From Cognataquiflexum rubidum (GTDB taxonomy: Bacteria; Bacteroidota; Bacteroidia; Cytophagales; Cyclobacteriaceae), in contig NZ_JAKZAL010000004.1 in the NCBI RefSeq assembly GCF_022538115.1, forward strand, positions 248,001 to 312,000: a stretch of 64,000 bases of DNA, read 5' to 3'. Within the stretch, counting starts at the first letter, position 1, and each line of letters starts with the position of its first letter. Both the position numbers and the translations under genes were made by a program. Under the pieces are notes generated by a model. That model saw only the letters and a program-made list of their open reading frames with translations. It searched no databases and was not told the DNA's origin. Shown here piece by piece: positions 53,001-62,470 of the stretch.

Positions 53001-54335
53001 ATGCAAGCAATAGATAAAAAGCCAAGGCTCAGTTTTTGGCAGATCTGGAACATGAGTTTCGGGTTTTTGGGGATCCAATTTGGATTTGCCCTACAGGGGG
53101 GATTTATGTCACGGATTTTCCAAACCTTAGGCGCAGAAAAAGATGCCATTCCCATGTTGTGGATAGCTGCACCGCTCACAGGCTTGCTTGTGCAACCCAT
53201 TGTCGGGTACCTGAGCGATAGAACTTGGCACCCACGGTTTGGTAGAAGGAAACCATTCTTTCTCATTGGAGCGGTTTTAAGTACCATCGCCCTGTTTTTT
53301 GCCCCCTATTCTTCAGCATTATGGATGGCGGCAGGTGCGCTGTGGATTCTTGACGCTTCTATCAATATCAGTATGGAGCCTTTCAGGGCTTTGGTAGCAG
53401 ACAAGCTTCCTGATAGTCAGCGCTCTTATGGATTTGTGGTACAGACGCTGATTATTGGCATTGGAACTTGGGTGGCGAGTAACCTTCCTTGGTTTATGAC
53501 ACAGATTGGGGTTCCGAATACTGCCGAACCCGGCGTGGTCCCTGATTCTGTCAAATTTGCCTTCGCTATTGGCGCGGTGGTCCTTTTTGGTTCCATATTA
53601 TATACCATCCTGACAACGGATGAATATCCCCCTGAAGACCTTGAAGCCCTCAAAAAAGAAAATGAAGAGAGTAAGGGTTTTTTGAATGGGTTTAAAGAGA
53701 TCTTTAAAAACATTTCAGGAATGCCTAAAGTCATGAAGCAATTGGGCATTGTCCAGTTTTTCTCCTGGTTTGCTTTTTTTACCATGTGGAGTTTTGCGAC
53801 ACCTGCTATCACCGAACATATCTTCAAAGCAACGGATACCACCTCCCAAGTCTACAATGATGCAGCGGACAGTGTGGGGAATTACCTCGGGACATATGGT
53901 TTGGTCTCTATGTTTTTTGCATTGATACTTGCCTTTGTGACAAGCAAAATCAAAATCAACAGAAAGTTGCTTCACATGGTCAGTTTGATGGCTGGAGGAG
54001 TGGGCTTTATCATGATTTACTATATCTCCGAACCTTGGATGCTTCACCTTTGCTTCGCTTTGGTGGGGATCGCTTGGGCAAGTATCTTGTCTATGCCATA
54101 TGCCATGCTGTCGAGTGCCGTCAATCCCAAGCAAATGGGCGTGTATATGGGAATTTTCAACATGTTCATTGTGATTCCACAAATCGTTGCTGCCCTTGGA
54201 GGCATCAATTTTATGTATAAGCTATTGTTTGGAGAAGAAGTAATCTATACCATGGTTTTGGCCGGATGTTCCCTGATAGTTGCGGGATTGAGCAACCTCT
54301 TCATCACCAACCGAAACGCCACGCATGACACCTAA
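53001..54335 (+). CDS. GPH/SLC45-type MFS sugar transporter
   Basis: A 444-residue inner-membrane protein with about 12 membrane helices. The loop motif GYLSDRTWHPRFGRRKPFF between helices 2 and 3 is a hallmark of the sucrose/maltose transporters of this group, as is NISMEPFRALVADKLPDSQR. It probably imports maltose or maltodextrin with protons. Follows GH31 by 47 bases and ends at a terminator, so the two form a transcription unit for uptake and hydrolysis. Confidence 0.93.
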   Translation: MQAIDKKPRLSFWQIWNMSFGFLGIQFGFALQGGFMSRIFQTLGAEKDAIPMLWIAAPLTGLLVQPIVGYLSDRTWHPRFGRRKPFFLIGAVLSTIALFFAPYSSALWMAAGALWILDASINISMEPFRALVADKLPDSQRSYGFVVQTLIIGIGTWVASNLPWFMTQIGVPNTAEPGVVPDSVKFAFAIGAVVLFGSILYTILTTDEYPPEDLEALKKENEESKGFLNGFKEIFKNISGMPKVMKQLGIVQFFSWFAFFTMWSFATPAITEHIFKATDTTSQVYNDAADSVGNYLGTYGLVSMFFALILAFVTSKIKINRKLLHMVSLMAGGVGFIMIYYISEPWMLHLCFALVGIAWASILSMPYAMLSSAVNPKQMGVYMGIFNMFIVIPQIVAALGGINFMYKLLFGEEVIYTMVLAGCSLIVAGLSNLFITNRNATHDT

Positions 54336-54360
54336 GCCGGATTTAAAATGATAAGAATGC

Positions 54361-54393
54361 AATACCGCTATCAAAAAATAGCGGTATTTTTGT
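54361..54393 (+). terminator. Terminator of the GH31-transporter unit
   Basis: Perfect 10-bp stem AATACCGCTA / TAGCGGTATT with an 8-base loop and TTTGTTT tail. Confidence 0.85.
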
Positions 54394-54412
54394 TTGACCC
54401 AAATAGAGAAAA

Positions 54413-55282
54413 ATGAAAAAATTAACCATTACCGGAGTTCCCGAGCACTTTAATTACCCTTGGTTACAGGTTATTGAAAGACAGCCGTTTTTGACCAAAG
54501 GTATTCAATTGGAATGGATTGATGAGCCCAAGGGATCGGGTGCCATGAACAAATCGCTCAGGGAAGGAACAACAGACTTGGCCATTGTTTTGACCGAAAG
54601 TTTTATCAAAGATAAAATTGAAGGCAATCCTGCTTTGATTATCGGGTACCATGTGGAGTCTCCCTTGATCTGGGGAATTCACGGTTCAGTAAAATCCGAA
54701 GTCAATGATATCTCAGAACTCGGACATGGGGAATTTGTCATCAGCAGGTTTGGTTCAGGCTCTCACCTGATGGCATTTTTATTGGCAAAAAGGGAAGGTT
54801 GGGATCTGACAAGCCATGATTTTGAAGTGGTCGGGGATCTGGACGGAGCCAAAGAAGCTTTGCAGGATGAAATCCATAAGCTTTTTCTTTGGGAAAAATT
54901 CACAACAAAACCATTTGTTGACCTTGGAATATTCAAACGCATAGGAGAAATACCTACGCCTTGGCCATGTTTTGTCTTGGTAGCAAATCCCTATGTTTTG
55001 GACACGAATGCTAAAATTATCGGAGACCTAAGGGATATGGTTTACCAAGAATCAAAAGACCTTCTCAAAAGAACAGATTATCCTTCTTTGTTAAGTGAAA
55101 AATACAAAATCAAAAAGGAAGATATTGAAGCTTGGTTGGATCAAACAACATGGGCTCAAAACAACAGCATTTCTAAAAATTCACTTCAAAAAACTATGGA
55201 GATCCTCGAGGATTTGAACTTGGTAGCAACAACCGTAAAACATGAGGAATTGGTTTTCAAACCACTTGTTGCGCTTTATTGA
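54413..55282 (+). CDS. Cytosolic substrate-binding-fold protein
   Basis: A 289-residue protein with the type 2 periplasmic-binding fold (NMT1/THI5-like): KLTITGVPEHFNYPW at the first strand, GTTDLAIVLTESFIKDK and FVISRFGSGSHLMAFLLAK. There is no signal peptide or lipobox, so it appears cytosolic, which is unusual for the family. It may be a sensor or a THI5-like enzyme; the ligand is unknown. No ABC transporter genes are adjacent. It overlaps the convergent histidine kinase gene by 26 bases. Confidence 0.8.
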   Translation: MKKLTITGVPEHFNYPWLQVIERQPFLTKGIQLEWIDEPKGSGAMNKSLREGTTDLAIVLTESFIKDKIEGNPALIIGYHVESPLIWGIHGSVKSEVNDISELGHGEFVISRFGSGSHLMAFLLAKREGWDLTSHDFEVVGDLDGAKEALQDEIHKLFLWEKFTTKPFVDLGIFKRIGEIPTPWPCFVLVANPYVLDTNAKIIGDLRDMVYQESKDLLKRTDYPSLLSEKYKIKKEDIEAWLDQTTWAQNNSISKNSLQKTMEILEDLNLVATTVKHEELVFKPLVALY

Positions 55283-57209
55283 CAGTGACACTCTGCAACA
55301 ACAAGATGGCTGTGGTACCTTCACCTTTTTTGCTTTCAAGCATCAATGCCCCACCCATCAATCCTAAAAATTCCTTACAAAGGTTCAACCCAAGCCCTGT
55401 CCCTTTTTCTTTGTCAGTCCCCACGCTTGATTCCAACAACGAAACCTGTTGGTTGAGAATGGTATCCAATTGGATTTCGCTCATGCCCAAACCATAATCC
55501 CGGATAACAAGTTTAATAAACTCCCCCTCTTTTTGGGAATAAATGTCAATGTTTGAACCCTTGTTGGAAAATTTGATGGCATTACTCAGGAGATTTCGGA
55601 TAATCAACTGGAGCAAGTCCTGATCAACCAGGGCGATTTCTTCGATGATATTGGTGGTAATACTTATTTCCTTGGAATTGGCTTGGTACTGGAGCAGTTC
55701 CAGACATGGTCTGATGACTTTTTTGATATTGGTTGGAAGCAATTGCACTTTAAATCCTTCCATTTGGGATTTTGACCAACTGAGGATATTGTCAATATTT
55801 TCATAAAGCCCGTCCACATTCCTTTTGAGGATATGTGAAATCCCATCAAATTCTTCTTTGCTGAGTTCTTGAGAATGGAGCAAGTCCAAAACTCCTTTTA
55901 ACTGTGCAACAGGGCTCTTCAGATCATGTCCCAAAATGGAAAGAATCCTATTTTTACTCCTGTTGGATTCAGTCAGTTCAACGGATTTCTTCTGCAATTC
56001 TTTCTTTTGTTCTTCAAGAATTGCCCGCTTTACCTGAAGTCGCTTATTGGCTTCCTGTTTCTTTTTGAAAATGATACTCATCCAAAACAAAAGTCCTATT
56101 GAAAACACCGTAAAAACTGCGAACATAATCCATATTTTCTTGAAACTTTTAATTTCAAGTTCCTTCATTGCGTTTTCTACCCTAAGAAAGTTTATCTCGG
56201 CATCTGATTTTTCCACCTCAAATTTTGCCTGAAGCAATTCCATCCTCTCTTTGTTGGAGGCGGCTTCTCTTTCTGCATTCAGTTCATTAAAGGCTTTTTG
56301 GTATTTAAAAGCCAAAGGGATATTTCCTTTGGCATCGTAAATTTTGGCATATGTCTTATAGGTTTCTACCAATTCATCCAAAAAACCGTTTTCTTTTGAA
56401 ATTTTAAGTCCACGGTCCAAATAGTCAATTGCTTTGGAAGTATTCCCTTTGATAAAATAGGCATTTCCCAATCGGTGCAAAACTGAAGCCTCGGAGGTTT
56501 TGATCTGCCCTGGGCTAGAGATTTTAAGTGATTGCTCATAACTTTGGATCGCTTGGTCCACTTCTCCCCTACCCAGATGGATATCTCCGATCACCCGGTG
56601 GGTAAATGCGATGAAATATTTTTCTTCAAATTTCTCATTGGACTCAATTGCTTCCTTGGCAAAAACATAGGCTGAATCCAATTCTCCTTTCAGGGTATAA
56701 TTGAGAGAAAGGTTATTAAGGCTGCGGATAATGAGATAGGGTTCATTTTCTTCTTTGCCATATTTATAGGCTTCTTTAAAGTTTTTGATTGCCTCATCAT
56801 AATTTTCCTGCCGGTAATACAAAGAACCTAGGTTGTTCAAAGCCATCCCAAGTTCGGTTCTGTAATTTTGCGCCAAAGCAATCATATAGGAGTCTTTGGA
56901 ATATCTGAAAGCCTTGTCCCAAACTCCAAGGCGGAAATAAATCCAACCCAAATTACCTTTCGCCTTGGTGATTTGGAGACTGTCATTGAGCTCAAGAGCC
57001 AATTCTTCAGCTCTTTGTCCCCAAACCAAAGCTTGCTGCAAGTCTTTTTCTCTGGTCAAAAAAGTAAGGAGATTCAGTGCACTTACCCTTTCTTCCCGGG
57101 ATACCTGGTTAGAAAGAAGTTGGTTCAGACTGTCAATCTCATTGACTTGGGCATAAATATTCCACGACAAGGAGCAAAAAAGTAAAATAAATACATGTAA
57201 TTTTTTCAT
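55257..57209 (-). CDS. TPR-containing sensor histidine kinase
   Basis: A 650-residue membrane protein. A signal peptide (to about residue 20), a periplasmic TPR array (about 60-320), a coiled coil, one membrane helix (about 360-383, KIWIMFAVFTVFSIGLLFWM) and then HisKA (ILGHDLKSPVAQLKG with the phospho-accepting His) and HATPase (NLLSNAIKFS, DYGLGMSE, GTGLGLNLCKE) domains. It should phosphorylate a response regulator encoded elsewhere; none is in the window. The TPRs suggest that it senses a protein or peptide. Confidence 0.93.
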   Translation of the reverse strand: MKKLHVFILLFCSLSWNIYAQVNEIDSLNQLLSNQVSREERVSALNLLTFLTREKDLQQALVWGQRAEELALELNDSLQITKAKGNLGWIYFRLGVWDKAFRYSKDSYMIALAQNYRTELGMALNNLGSLYYRQENYDEAIKNFKEAYKYGKEENEPYLIIRSLNNLSLNYTLKGELDSAYVFAKEAIESNEKFEEKYFIAFTHRVIGDIHLGRGEVDQAIQSYEQSLKISSPGQIKTSEASVLHRLGNAYFIKGNTSKAIDYLDRGLKISKENGFLDELVETYKTYAKIYDAKGNIPLAFKYQKAFNELNAEREAASNKERMELLQAKFEVEKSDAEINFLRVENAMKELEIKSFKKIWIMFAVFTVFSIGLLFWMSIIFKKKQEANKRLQVKRAILEEQKKELQKKSVELTESNRSKNRILSILGHDLKSPVAQLKGVLDLLHSQELSKEEFDGISHILKRNVDGLYENIDNILSWSKSQMEGFKVQLLPTNIKKVIRPCLELLQYQANSKEISITTNIIEEIALVDQDLLQLIIRNLLSNAIKFSNKGSNIDIYSQKEGEFIKLVIRDYGLGMSEIQLDTILNQQVSLLESSVGTDKEKGTGLGLNLCKEFLGLMGGALMLESKKGEGTTAILLLQSVTVNKAQQVV

Positions 57210-57287
57210 TAAGAAAAATTGTTTTCCGGTGATCTTAAGAGCAATAATATTAAGAAAAAAATATGAACTACCAAATCTATAATATCA

Positions 57288-58523
57288 TCATTTCCCTATC
57301 TTCCTAAATGCAATCGGGTCAGAGGGTGATATCGGGTAATTGAGCGCATTTCCATTGGACTGAATATCACCCAATAACCGCAAGCCTGACACATGCGGCG
57401 CGGCCATTGAAGTTCCTGTTTCATACCTGTATTTCCCTCCTAAAGTAGTGGAAAACACATTGACGCCCGGCGCAGCAAACTTGATAGGTACCCCGTAATG
57501 GGAAAACCATGCAAGCCTATCTAAGGCATCGATGGCGGATACAGTAATGGTGTAGTCACCATTGACCCGGGCAGGGCTAAATGACGTAGCTGGAAGTCTG
57601 GAATTACCTGCAGCAATGACCATCCATATCCCTTTGCTGTTGGAAGCATTCAATACCGCATCATCTACCGCCCTACTCCTATCAAACCCACCAAAACTCA
57701 GATTTGCAACGTCGCCTTTCTTTCCTACTTTTCCTACATAGTCAATCCCGGCTAGCATTCCTGAGTAAGTATAGTCTGCAAATCGACCAAAAAAAATCTT
57801 TACCGGAATCAAAGAAGCACCAGCTGCCACACCCACCACCCCAAAAAGGTTGTCTTTGGCACCAATGGTACCGGCAACATGGGTTCCGTGGCCATGTTCA
57901 TCATTTCCGCATTTTTCGGAATTATCAGAATAAGCGTCAAATGCTTTGTTCTTGGCAACATTAAGATCAGGATGGTCTAATTGAATTCCTGTATCGATTA
58001 CGAAGACACAATTTTTTCCATTGTAAGTGAAAGGTCCTCCAACCCTTTTTATACCCCAAGGAATAACTTGGGTACTGACGATATCAGTTTCCCCCTTGAC
58101 AGGTAACTTTTCTGATAGTTCCCCGAGCCTTCCCTTGCGATCCTGTTCGACATATTTTACCCTCGGATCGTTTTTGATTTCCTCTAGTTTATCCTTATCG
58201 ATGATGGCACAAAATCCGTTGAGTACGGAAGAATAAACCCTTTCAAGATTGGTGGCGGAAATACGATATTTCGACAATAAATCCACTGCCTCTCTTCTCA
58301 TCAGCGCATCATTGAAATTCACATCCCCGTCAATCAGCCTTCCTGAAATAAAATCCTCCTTCAAAACGACAATATACTGATCCTCCACAAGTTGGGTTTG
58401 GGCAAAGGAAAAAACTTCCAAGCCTTGAACCGGCTCCAAGTCTGTTATTTCGTCAGGAGAACAAGAAATAACCAAAACAAGAGTTAAAATCTGAATTAGT
58501 CTGGATGCCGGAAATGACCTCAT
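57288..58523 (-). CDS. Subtilisin-like serine protease (S8), lipoprotein
   Basis: A 411-residue protease with a lipoprotein signal (LVLVISC). It has an I9 inhibitor-type propeptide (about 45-125, YIVVLKEDFISGR) and then the catalytic domain with Asp177 in VIDTGIQLDHPD, His212 in HGHGTHVAG, and Ser372 in GTSMAAPHV. All three catalytic residues are present. The protein stops about 40 residues after the Ser, with no sorting domain. It probably degrades proteins at the surface; 26 bases separate it from the secreted protein gene upstream. Confidence 0.93.
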   Translation of the reverse strand: MRSFPASRLIQILTLVLVISCSPDEITDLEPVQGLEVFSFAQTQLVEDQYIVVLKEDFISGRLIDGDVNFNDALMRREAVDLLSKYRISATNLERVYSSVLNGFCAIIDKDKLEEIKNDPRVKYVEQDRKGRLGELSEKLPVKGETDIVSTQVIPWGIKRVGGPFTYNGKNCVFVIDTGIQLDHPDLNVAKNKAFDAYSDNSEKCGNDEHGHGTHVAGTIGAKDNLFGVVGVAAGASLIPVKIFFGRFADYTYSGMLAGIDYVGKVGKKGDVANLSFGGFDRSRAVDDAVLNASNSKGIWMVIAAGNSRLPATSFSPARVNGDYTITVSAIDALDRLAWFSHYGVPIKFAAPGVNVFSTTLGGKYRYETGTSMAAPHVSGLRLLGDIQSNGNALNYPISPSDPIAFRKIGK

Positions 58524-58549
58524 AAGTATATTTATGCCTGATTATAGGA

Positions 58550-59230
58550 CTATTTTACCAAAAATGTAATCATTTTTTTCATATCCAAAGGATTGTCTGG
58601 ATTAAGTTTTTTTTCTTTCATAAATTCCTTCAATTCGTCATTGCGGTTTCCTGCCCATTCTTTCAATCCTGCACTGTTTGTTTTGATTTCTGTGGCCTGC
58701 ATTCCCTTGAGGATAAAGTACTTAATATCATGACGAAAGGTGTCGTATTGGGGACCTGAATAACCATCCCGCTGACTGCTTGGCCTGACCAATGTCTTCT
58801 TATGGGAAGCAATAAATTTTTCTCCTTCTTTTTCAAAAAGGATCTCGACCACCTGAGGTTTGCCTTGCAGATATTCCATTCTGAAATTTCTTACCTCTTC
58901 TCCCGGAATCTCTATCCATTTCCAGTTACGCAATAGCAATGGCTCTGAATCTTCCCCACCTGGCTGAATATAGACTTCGTTCTTTTCCAATAGAATATTG
59001 AATGGAATCTCACTGTAATCTTTTCCACCATCCAAGGCTATTTTTCCTAAAGGTGGTGTATCAAATAAAAATGGTGTTCCCTTCAATCCGTCACTCTTGG
59101 GATTGATTCTAAAAGTGCCAAGATATTGTTGGTACTGATTATTTAAGGAAGGAACGGTCTGACTTTTTGCAAAAGGTATATAACCCAAACCAAGAATAAG
59201 CATTAAAAGGAAAGTTGTGAAACGCTTCAT
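58550..59230 (-). CDS. Secreted protein of unknown function
   Basis: A 226-residue protein with a signal peptide (MKRFTTFLLMLILGLGYIPF, ending AKSQ). The mature part is polar and beta-rich (YQQYLGTFRINPKSDGLKG, PLLLRNWKWIEIPGEE) with a helical C-terminus. No known domain is recognised. It lies 26 bases upstream of the subtilase gene on the same strand, so it may be co-expressed and could be a partner or substrate. Confidence 0.75.
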   Translation of the reverse strand: MKRFTTFLLMLILGLGYIPFAKSQTVPSLNNQYQQYLGTFRINPKSDGLKGTPFLFDTPPLGKIALDGGKDYSEIPFNILLEKNEVYIQPGGEDSEPLLLRNWKWIEIPGEEVRNFRMEYLQGKPQVVEILFEKEGEKFIASHKKTLVRPSSQRDGYSGPQYDTFRHDIKYFILKGMQATEIKTNSAGLKEWAGNRNDELKEFMKEKKLNPDNPLDMKKMITFLVK

Positions 59231-59326
59231 GATGGTTAATTTTGGATGTAAAACAATCTAAATTAACTAAACTATTCCCAATTATAAAATACTTCCGCTC
59301 TCCGATTATATAATTACTTTTGCAGA

Positions 59327-60220
59327 ATGAAAGAAACCATCCTCTCTCTCTCCCCGCAGCATTGGGAAGATTATGAACTGATTGATACCGGTGGATTTGA
59401 AAAACTGGAAAGGTTTGGAGATTTTATCCTCAGTCGACCTGAACCACAGGCTATTTGGGACAAAAGTCTGGATGAAAAAGAATGGAGGGAAATGGCGCAT
59501 GCGCATTTTGCAAAGGAAAAAAACAATCCCGAAAAAGGGCAATGGAATGAACTGAAGAAGATTCCACACAATTGGCAGGTGAGCTACAAAAATCCTGACG
59601 GACTGAAAATGAAGCTCAATCTTGCCATGACTTCCTTCAAACATATCGGACTTTTTCCCGAACAGGCGGTCAATTGGGATTATATATCTGGTACACTGAA
59701 TAACTTTCCATTAAAAACTCCCAAAGTTCTCAATCTATTTGCTTACACAGGAGCTTCATCTGTTGCTGCCAAAGCCTGCGGTGCAGATGTCACACACCTG
59801 GATTCTGTCAAGCAGGTCGTCACTTGGTCCAAACACAATATGGAATCTTCCGGTCAGGATGGAATCCGTTGGATTGTGGACGATGCGATGAAATTTATTA
59901 GAAGAGAAGTTCGTCGGGGAAACAAATACCATGGAATTATCCTTGACCCGCCGGCATATGGACGTGGTCCGGATGGAGAAAAATGGATCTTGGAAGAGCA
60001 GATCAATGAAATGCTTAAACTTTGTGCAGAGCTTCTAGACCCTGAGCATCACTTCCTCATCCTGAATATGTATTCACTCAGCTTCAGTTCAATGATTGCC
60101 GCCAACCTTGTCAAGTCCAACTTCCGGGAAGTCAACAATGCCGAGCACGGTGAGTTATACCTTGTGGATAGATTTAAAAAGAACTTGCCGTTAGGGATTT
60201 TCTTTAGGTTTAGGAGTTAG
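59327..60220 (+). CDS. Class I SAM-dependent rRNA methyltransferase-like protein
   Basis: A 297-residue cytosolic enzyme. The SAM-binding motif is VLNLFAYTGASSVAAKACGA (about 128-147), with THLDSVKQVVTWSKHN as the next acidic strand, and LDPPAYGRG (about 204-212) is the NPPY/DPPAF-like catalytic motif of RlmI/YccW-type cytosine-C5 methyltransferases. The PUA domain seen in RlmI is missing, so it may have a different RNA substrate. The gene is followed by a tandem repeat block. Confidence 0.9.
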   Translation: MKETILSLSPQHWEDYELIDTGGFEKLERFGDFILSRPEPQAIWDKSLDEKEWREMAHAHFAKEKNNPEKGQWNELKKIPHNWQVSYKNPDGLKMKLNLAMTSFKHIGLFPEQAVNWDYISGTLNNFPLKTPKVLNLFAYTGASSVAAKACGADVTHLDSVKQVVTWSKHNMESSGQDGIRWIVDDAMKFIRREVRRGNKYHGIILDPPAYGRGPDGEKWILEEQINEMLKLCAELLDPEHHFLILNMYSLSFSSMIAANLVKSNFREVNNAEHGELYLVDRFKKNLPLGIFFRFRS

Positions 60221-60285
60221 TGGTTGTAATGGTTGTAGGGGTTGTAGGGGTTATAATGGTTGTAATTGTTGTAATTGTTATAGTT
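60221..60285 (+). repeat. GGTTGTAAT-type low-complexity run
   Basis: Starts just after the stop codon and runs into the tandem array. A similar shorter run follows the aminotransferase gene at 61969. Confidence 0.6.
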
Positions 60286-60718
60286 GTTGTCTGCTTCGCG
60301 TTGTCAGGTTCTCAAGTTTAGGAGTTCTTACTTGGTTCATTGTACTTAGTACTTGGTTCAATGAAAATGTTGTCTGCTTCGCGTTGTCAGGTTCTCGGGT
60401 TGTCAAGTTTGGTTGACCTTACTTGGTTCATTGTACTTGGTACTTGGTTCAATTAAAATGTTGTCTGCTTCGCGTTGTCAAGTTCTCATGTCGTCAAGTT
60501 TGGTTGACCTTACTTGGTTCATTGTACTTGGTACATGGTTCAATGAAAATGTTGTCTGCTTCGCGTTGTCATGTTCTCAAATTTAGGAGTTCTTCCTTGG
60601 TTCATTGTACTTGGTTCTTGGTTCTATGAAAATGTTGCCTGCTTCGCGTGGTCAGATTCTCAAGTTTAGGAGTTCTTACTTGGTTCATTGTACTTGGTAC
60701 TTAGTACCTGGTTCAATT
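60286..60718 (+). repeat. Tandem repeat array, five units of 83-91 bases
   Basis: Units begin with GTTGTCTGCTTCGCGTTGTC at 60286, 60369, 60460, 60551 and 60634 and end with an ACTTGGTTCAATGAAAAT-like block. Unit lengths are 83, 91, 91, 83 and about 85: two subtypes, one with AAGTTTAGGAGTTCTT and one with GTCAAGTTTGGTTGACC in the middle. There is no consistent spacer/repeat pattern as in CRISPR and no ORF of note. The array lies between the methyltransferase and the aminotransferase genes. Confidence 0.9.
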
Positions 60719-60783
60719 TTCTCGTTTCTTGATTCTCGGCTCTAAGTCTTGCATCTTGTGTCTTACGTCTTGTATCTTAAAAA

Positions 60784-61968
60784 ATGAATAACCGCCAACT
60801 TTTCCTCTCTCACCTCGCTCAGACTACTGACTTTCCTTTGATGATCGAAATCGAAAAGGCAGAAGGTATCTACATGTTTGGGCCGGAGGGAAAAGAATAT
60901 ATGGACCTGATTTCGGGAATCGGCGTCAGCAATGTCGGTCACCGCCATCCAAAAGTCCTCGAAGCGATCCGAAATCAATTGGACAAATACCTTCACCTGA
61001 TGGTTTATGGAGAATATGTACAAAGTCCTCAGGTTCAATTGGCTAAAGCACTTTGTGAAACCTTACCCTCCCACCTTGACAATGTCTATTTTGTCAACTC
61101 AGGAAGTGAAGCAGTGGAAGGCGCACTGAAATTGGCGAAGCGATATACTAACCGCCGCGAAATCATCTCCTGCGTCAATGCTTACCACGGTTCTTCCCAT
61201 GGTTCTCTTTCTGTCGGGGGCAATGAAATTTTCAAAAGGGCTTACCGGCCTCTCTTACCGGGAATCAAAAATGTGGTTTATGGAAGTTTTCAGCAACTCA
61301 ATGAAATCACAGAAGATACCGCAGCCTTCATCGTGGAGACCATACAGGGCGAAGCCGGAATCATGGTAGCCTGTTCTGATTATTTTCAGGCCTTACGAAA
61401 AAAATGTAACGAGACCGGCACCTTATTGATTTTGGATGAGATACAGGCGGGTTTTGGGAGAACAGGCAAGTTTTGGGCATTTGAGCATTTTGGGATAGTT
61501 CCGGATATATTGGTATGTGCCAAAGGAATGGGCGGAGGCATGCCAATCGGTGCTTTCATTGCCAACAAAGACGTGATGGGCACATTCAAAAACAACCCTT
61601 TGCTTGGTCATATAACGACTTTCGGCGGGCATCCTGTTTCTGCAGCCGCCTCATTGGCAACGATTAAAGTTATTCAGGAAGAAAAGCTTTTGGAACAGGT
61701 GGAGCGAAAAGCAAATCTCTTCAAAAAACTGCTTGTTCATCCCAAAATCAGATCCATCCGCAACAAAGGGCTGATGATGGCTGTAGAATTTGAATCTTTC
61801 GAAGTCTTAAAACCAATCATCGACAGGGCAATTGAAAACGGAGTCATTACCGATTGGTTCCTTTTCTGCGATGATGCCATGCGGATAGCACCGCCTCTGA
61901 TCATTACTGAGGAAGAAATAGAAAAAGCCTGTGGGGTGATTTTGGAGGCGATTGAGGGGGGGAGTTGA
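60784..61968 (+). CDS. Class III aminotransferase (acetylornithine/ornithine aminotransferase-like)
   Basis: A 394-residue cytosolic enzyme using pyridoxal phosphate. The motif GSEAVEGALKLAKR, LILDEIQAGFGRTGKFW with the Asp for PLP, and CAKGMGGGMPIGAF with the Schiff-base Lys247 are all present. Members transfer amino groups from acetylornithine, ornithine or 4-aminobutyrate; the exact substrate cannot be called. It stands alone, bracketed by tandem and dispersed repeats. Confidence 0.93.
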   Translation: MNNRQLFLSHLAQTTDFPLMIEIEKAEGIYMFGPEGKEYMDLISGIGVSNVGHRHPKVLEAIRNQLDKYLHLMVYGEYVQSPQVQLAKALCETLPSHLDNVYFVNSGSEAVEGALKLAKRYTNRREIISCVNAYHGSSHGSLSVGGNEIFKRAYRPLLPGIKNVVYGSFQQLNEITEDTAAFIVETIQGEAGIMVACSDYFQALRKKCNETGTLLILDEIQAGFGRTGKFWAFEHFGIVPDILVCAKGMGGGMPIGAFIANKDVMGTFKNNPLLGHITTFGGHPVSAAASLATIKVIQEEKLLEQVERKANLFKKLLVHPKIRSIRNKGLMMAVEFESFEVLKPIIDRAIENGVITDWFLFCDDAMRIAPPLIITEEEIEKACGVILEAIEGGS

Positions 61969-62470
61969 GGGTTGTAGTGGTTGTAATTGTTGTTGGGTTG
62001 TCAAGTTGTCGCGTTTTCGAGTTGCCAGCTGCGCGTTGTCGGGTTGGGTTTCCGTCATCCTGAGTCCCCAACATTTTAAAATGTTCAGAAAAGGAATGAC
62101 GGTTGGTGCGTCATCTTGAATCCGAGGTACGAGGATGAAAGATCTCAGAATAAAGAGACCCTTCGCTTCACTCAGGGTGACGACCAAAAGATTCACGTCA
62201 TCCTGAACCGTAGCTTGCGGAGGTGAAGGATCTCCATATTTACATGAGACCCTTCGCTTCACTCAGGGTGACGGCCTCGAAATCTGTCATTGATGGTGTA
62301 GCGAAGAATCTCAATTATCATTAGTATTGGCCTTTTTCTATTGGGGTTCGAATTCTTGAATCTTTTTTTGAGTTTCCAAGTCTTGCTTCTTGTGTCTTGC
62401 ATCTTGTGTCTTCCTTGAGATATATTTACATTTAATCCCTCTTGAAAAATTCCCCACCCAAAAATAACCC
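61969..62470. repeat. Dispersed intergenic repeats before the penicillin acylase gene
   Basis: The stretch has a GGTTGTAGTGGTTGTAATTG run, then two related units at 62110-62182 and 62197-62273. Each starts GTCATC(C/T)TGAA and ends GAGACCCTTCGCTTCACTC-AGGGTGACG, which is a common intergenic repeat in Bacteroidota. A partial third unit lies at 62054-62102, with the 16-base palindrome AACATTTTAAAATGTT (62070-62085) inside it. No coding sequence is supported. Confidence 0.8.

Noticed and set aside
60423-60629. Open frame of 68 codons in the tandem array
   Set aside because: It follows from the repeat unit itself, with a Cys/Leu-rich repeating product and no start signal.
60286-60718. Possible CRISPR array
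   Set aside because: The units are near-identical over their whole length with no unique spacers and there are no cas genes nearby; it is a plain tandem repeat.
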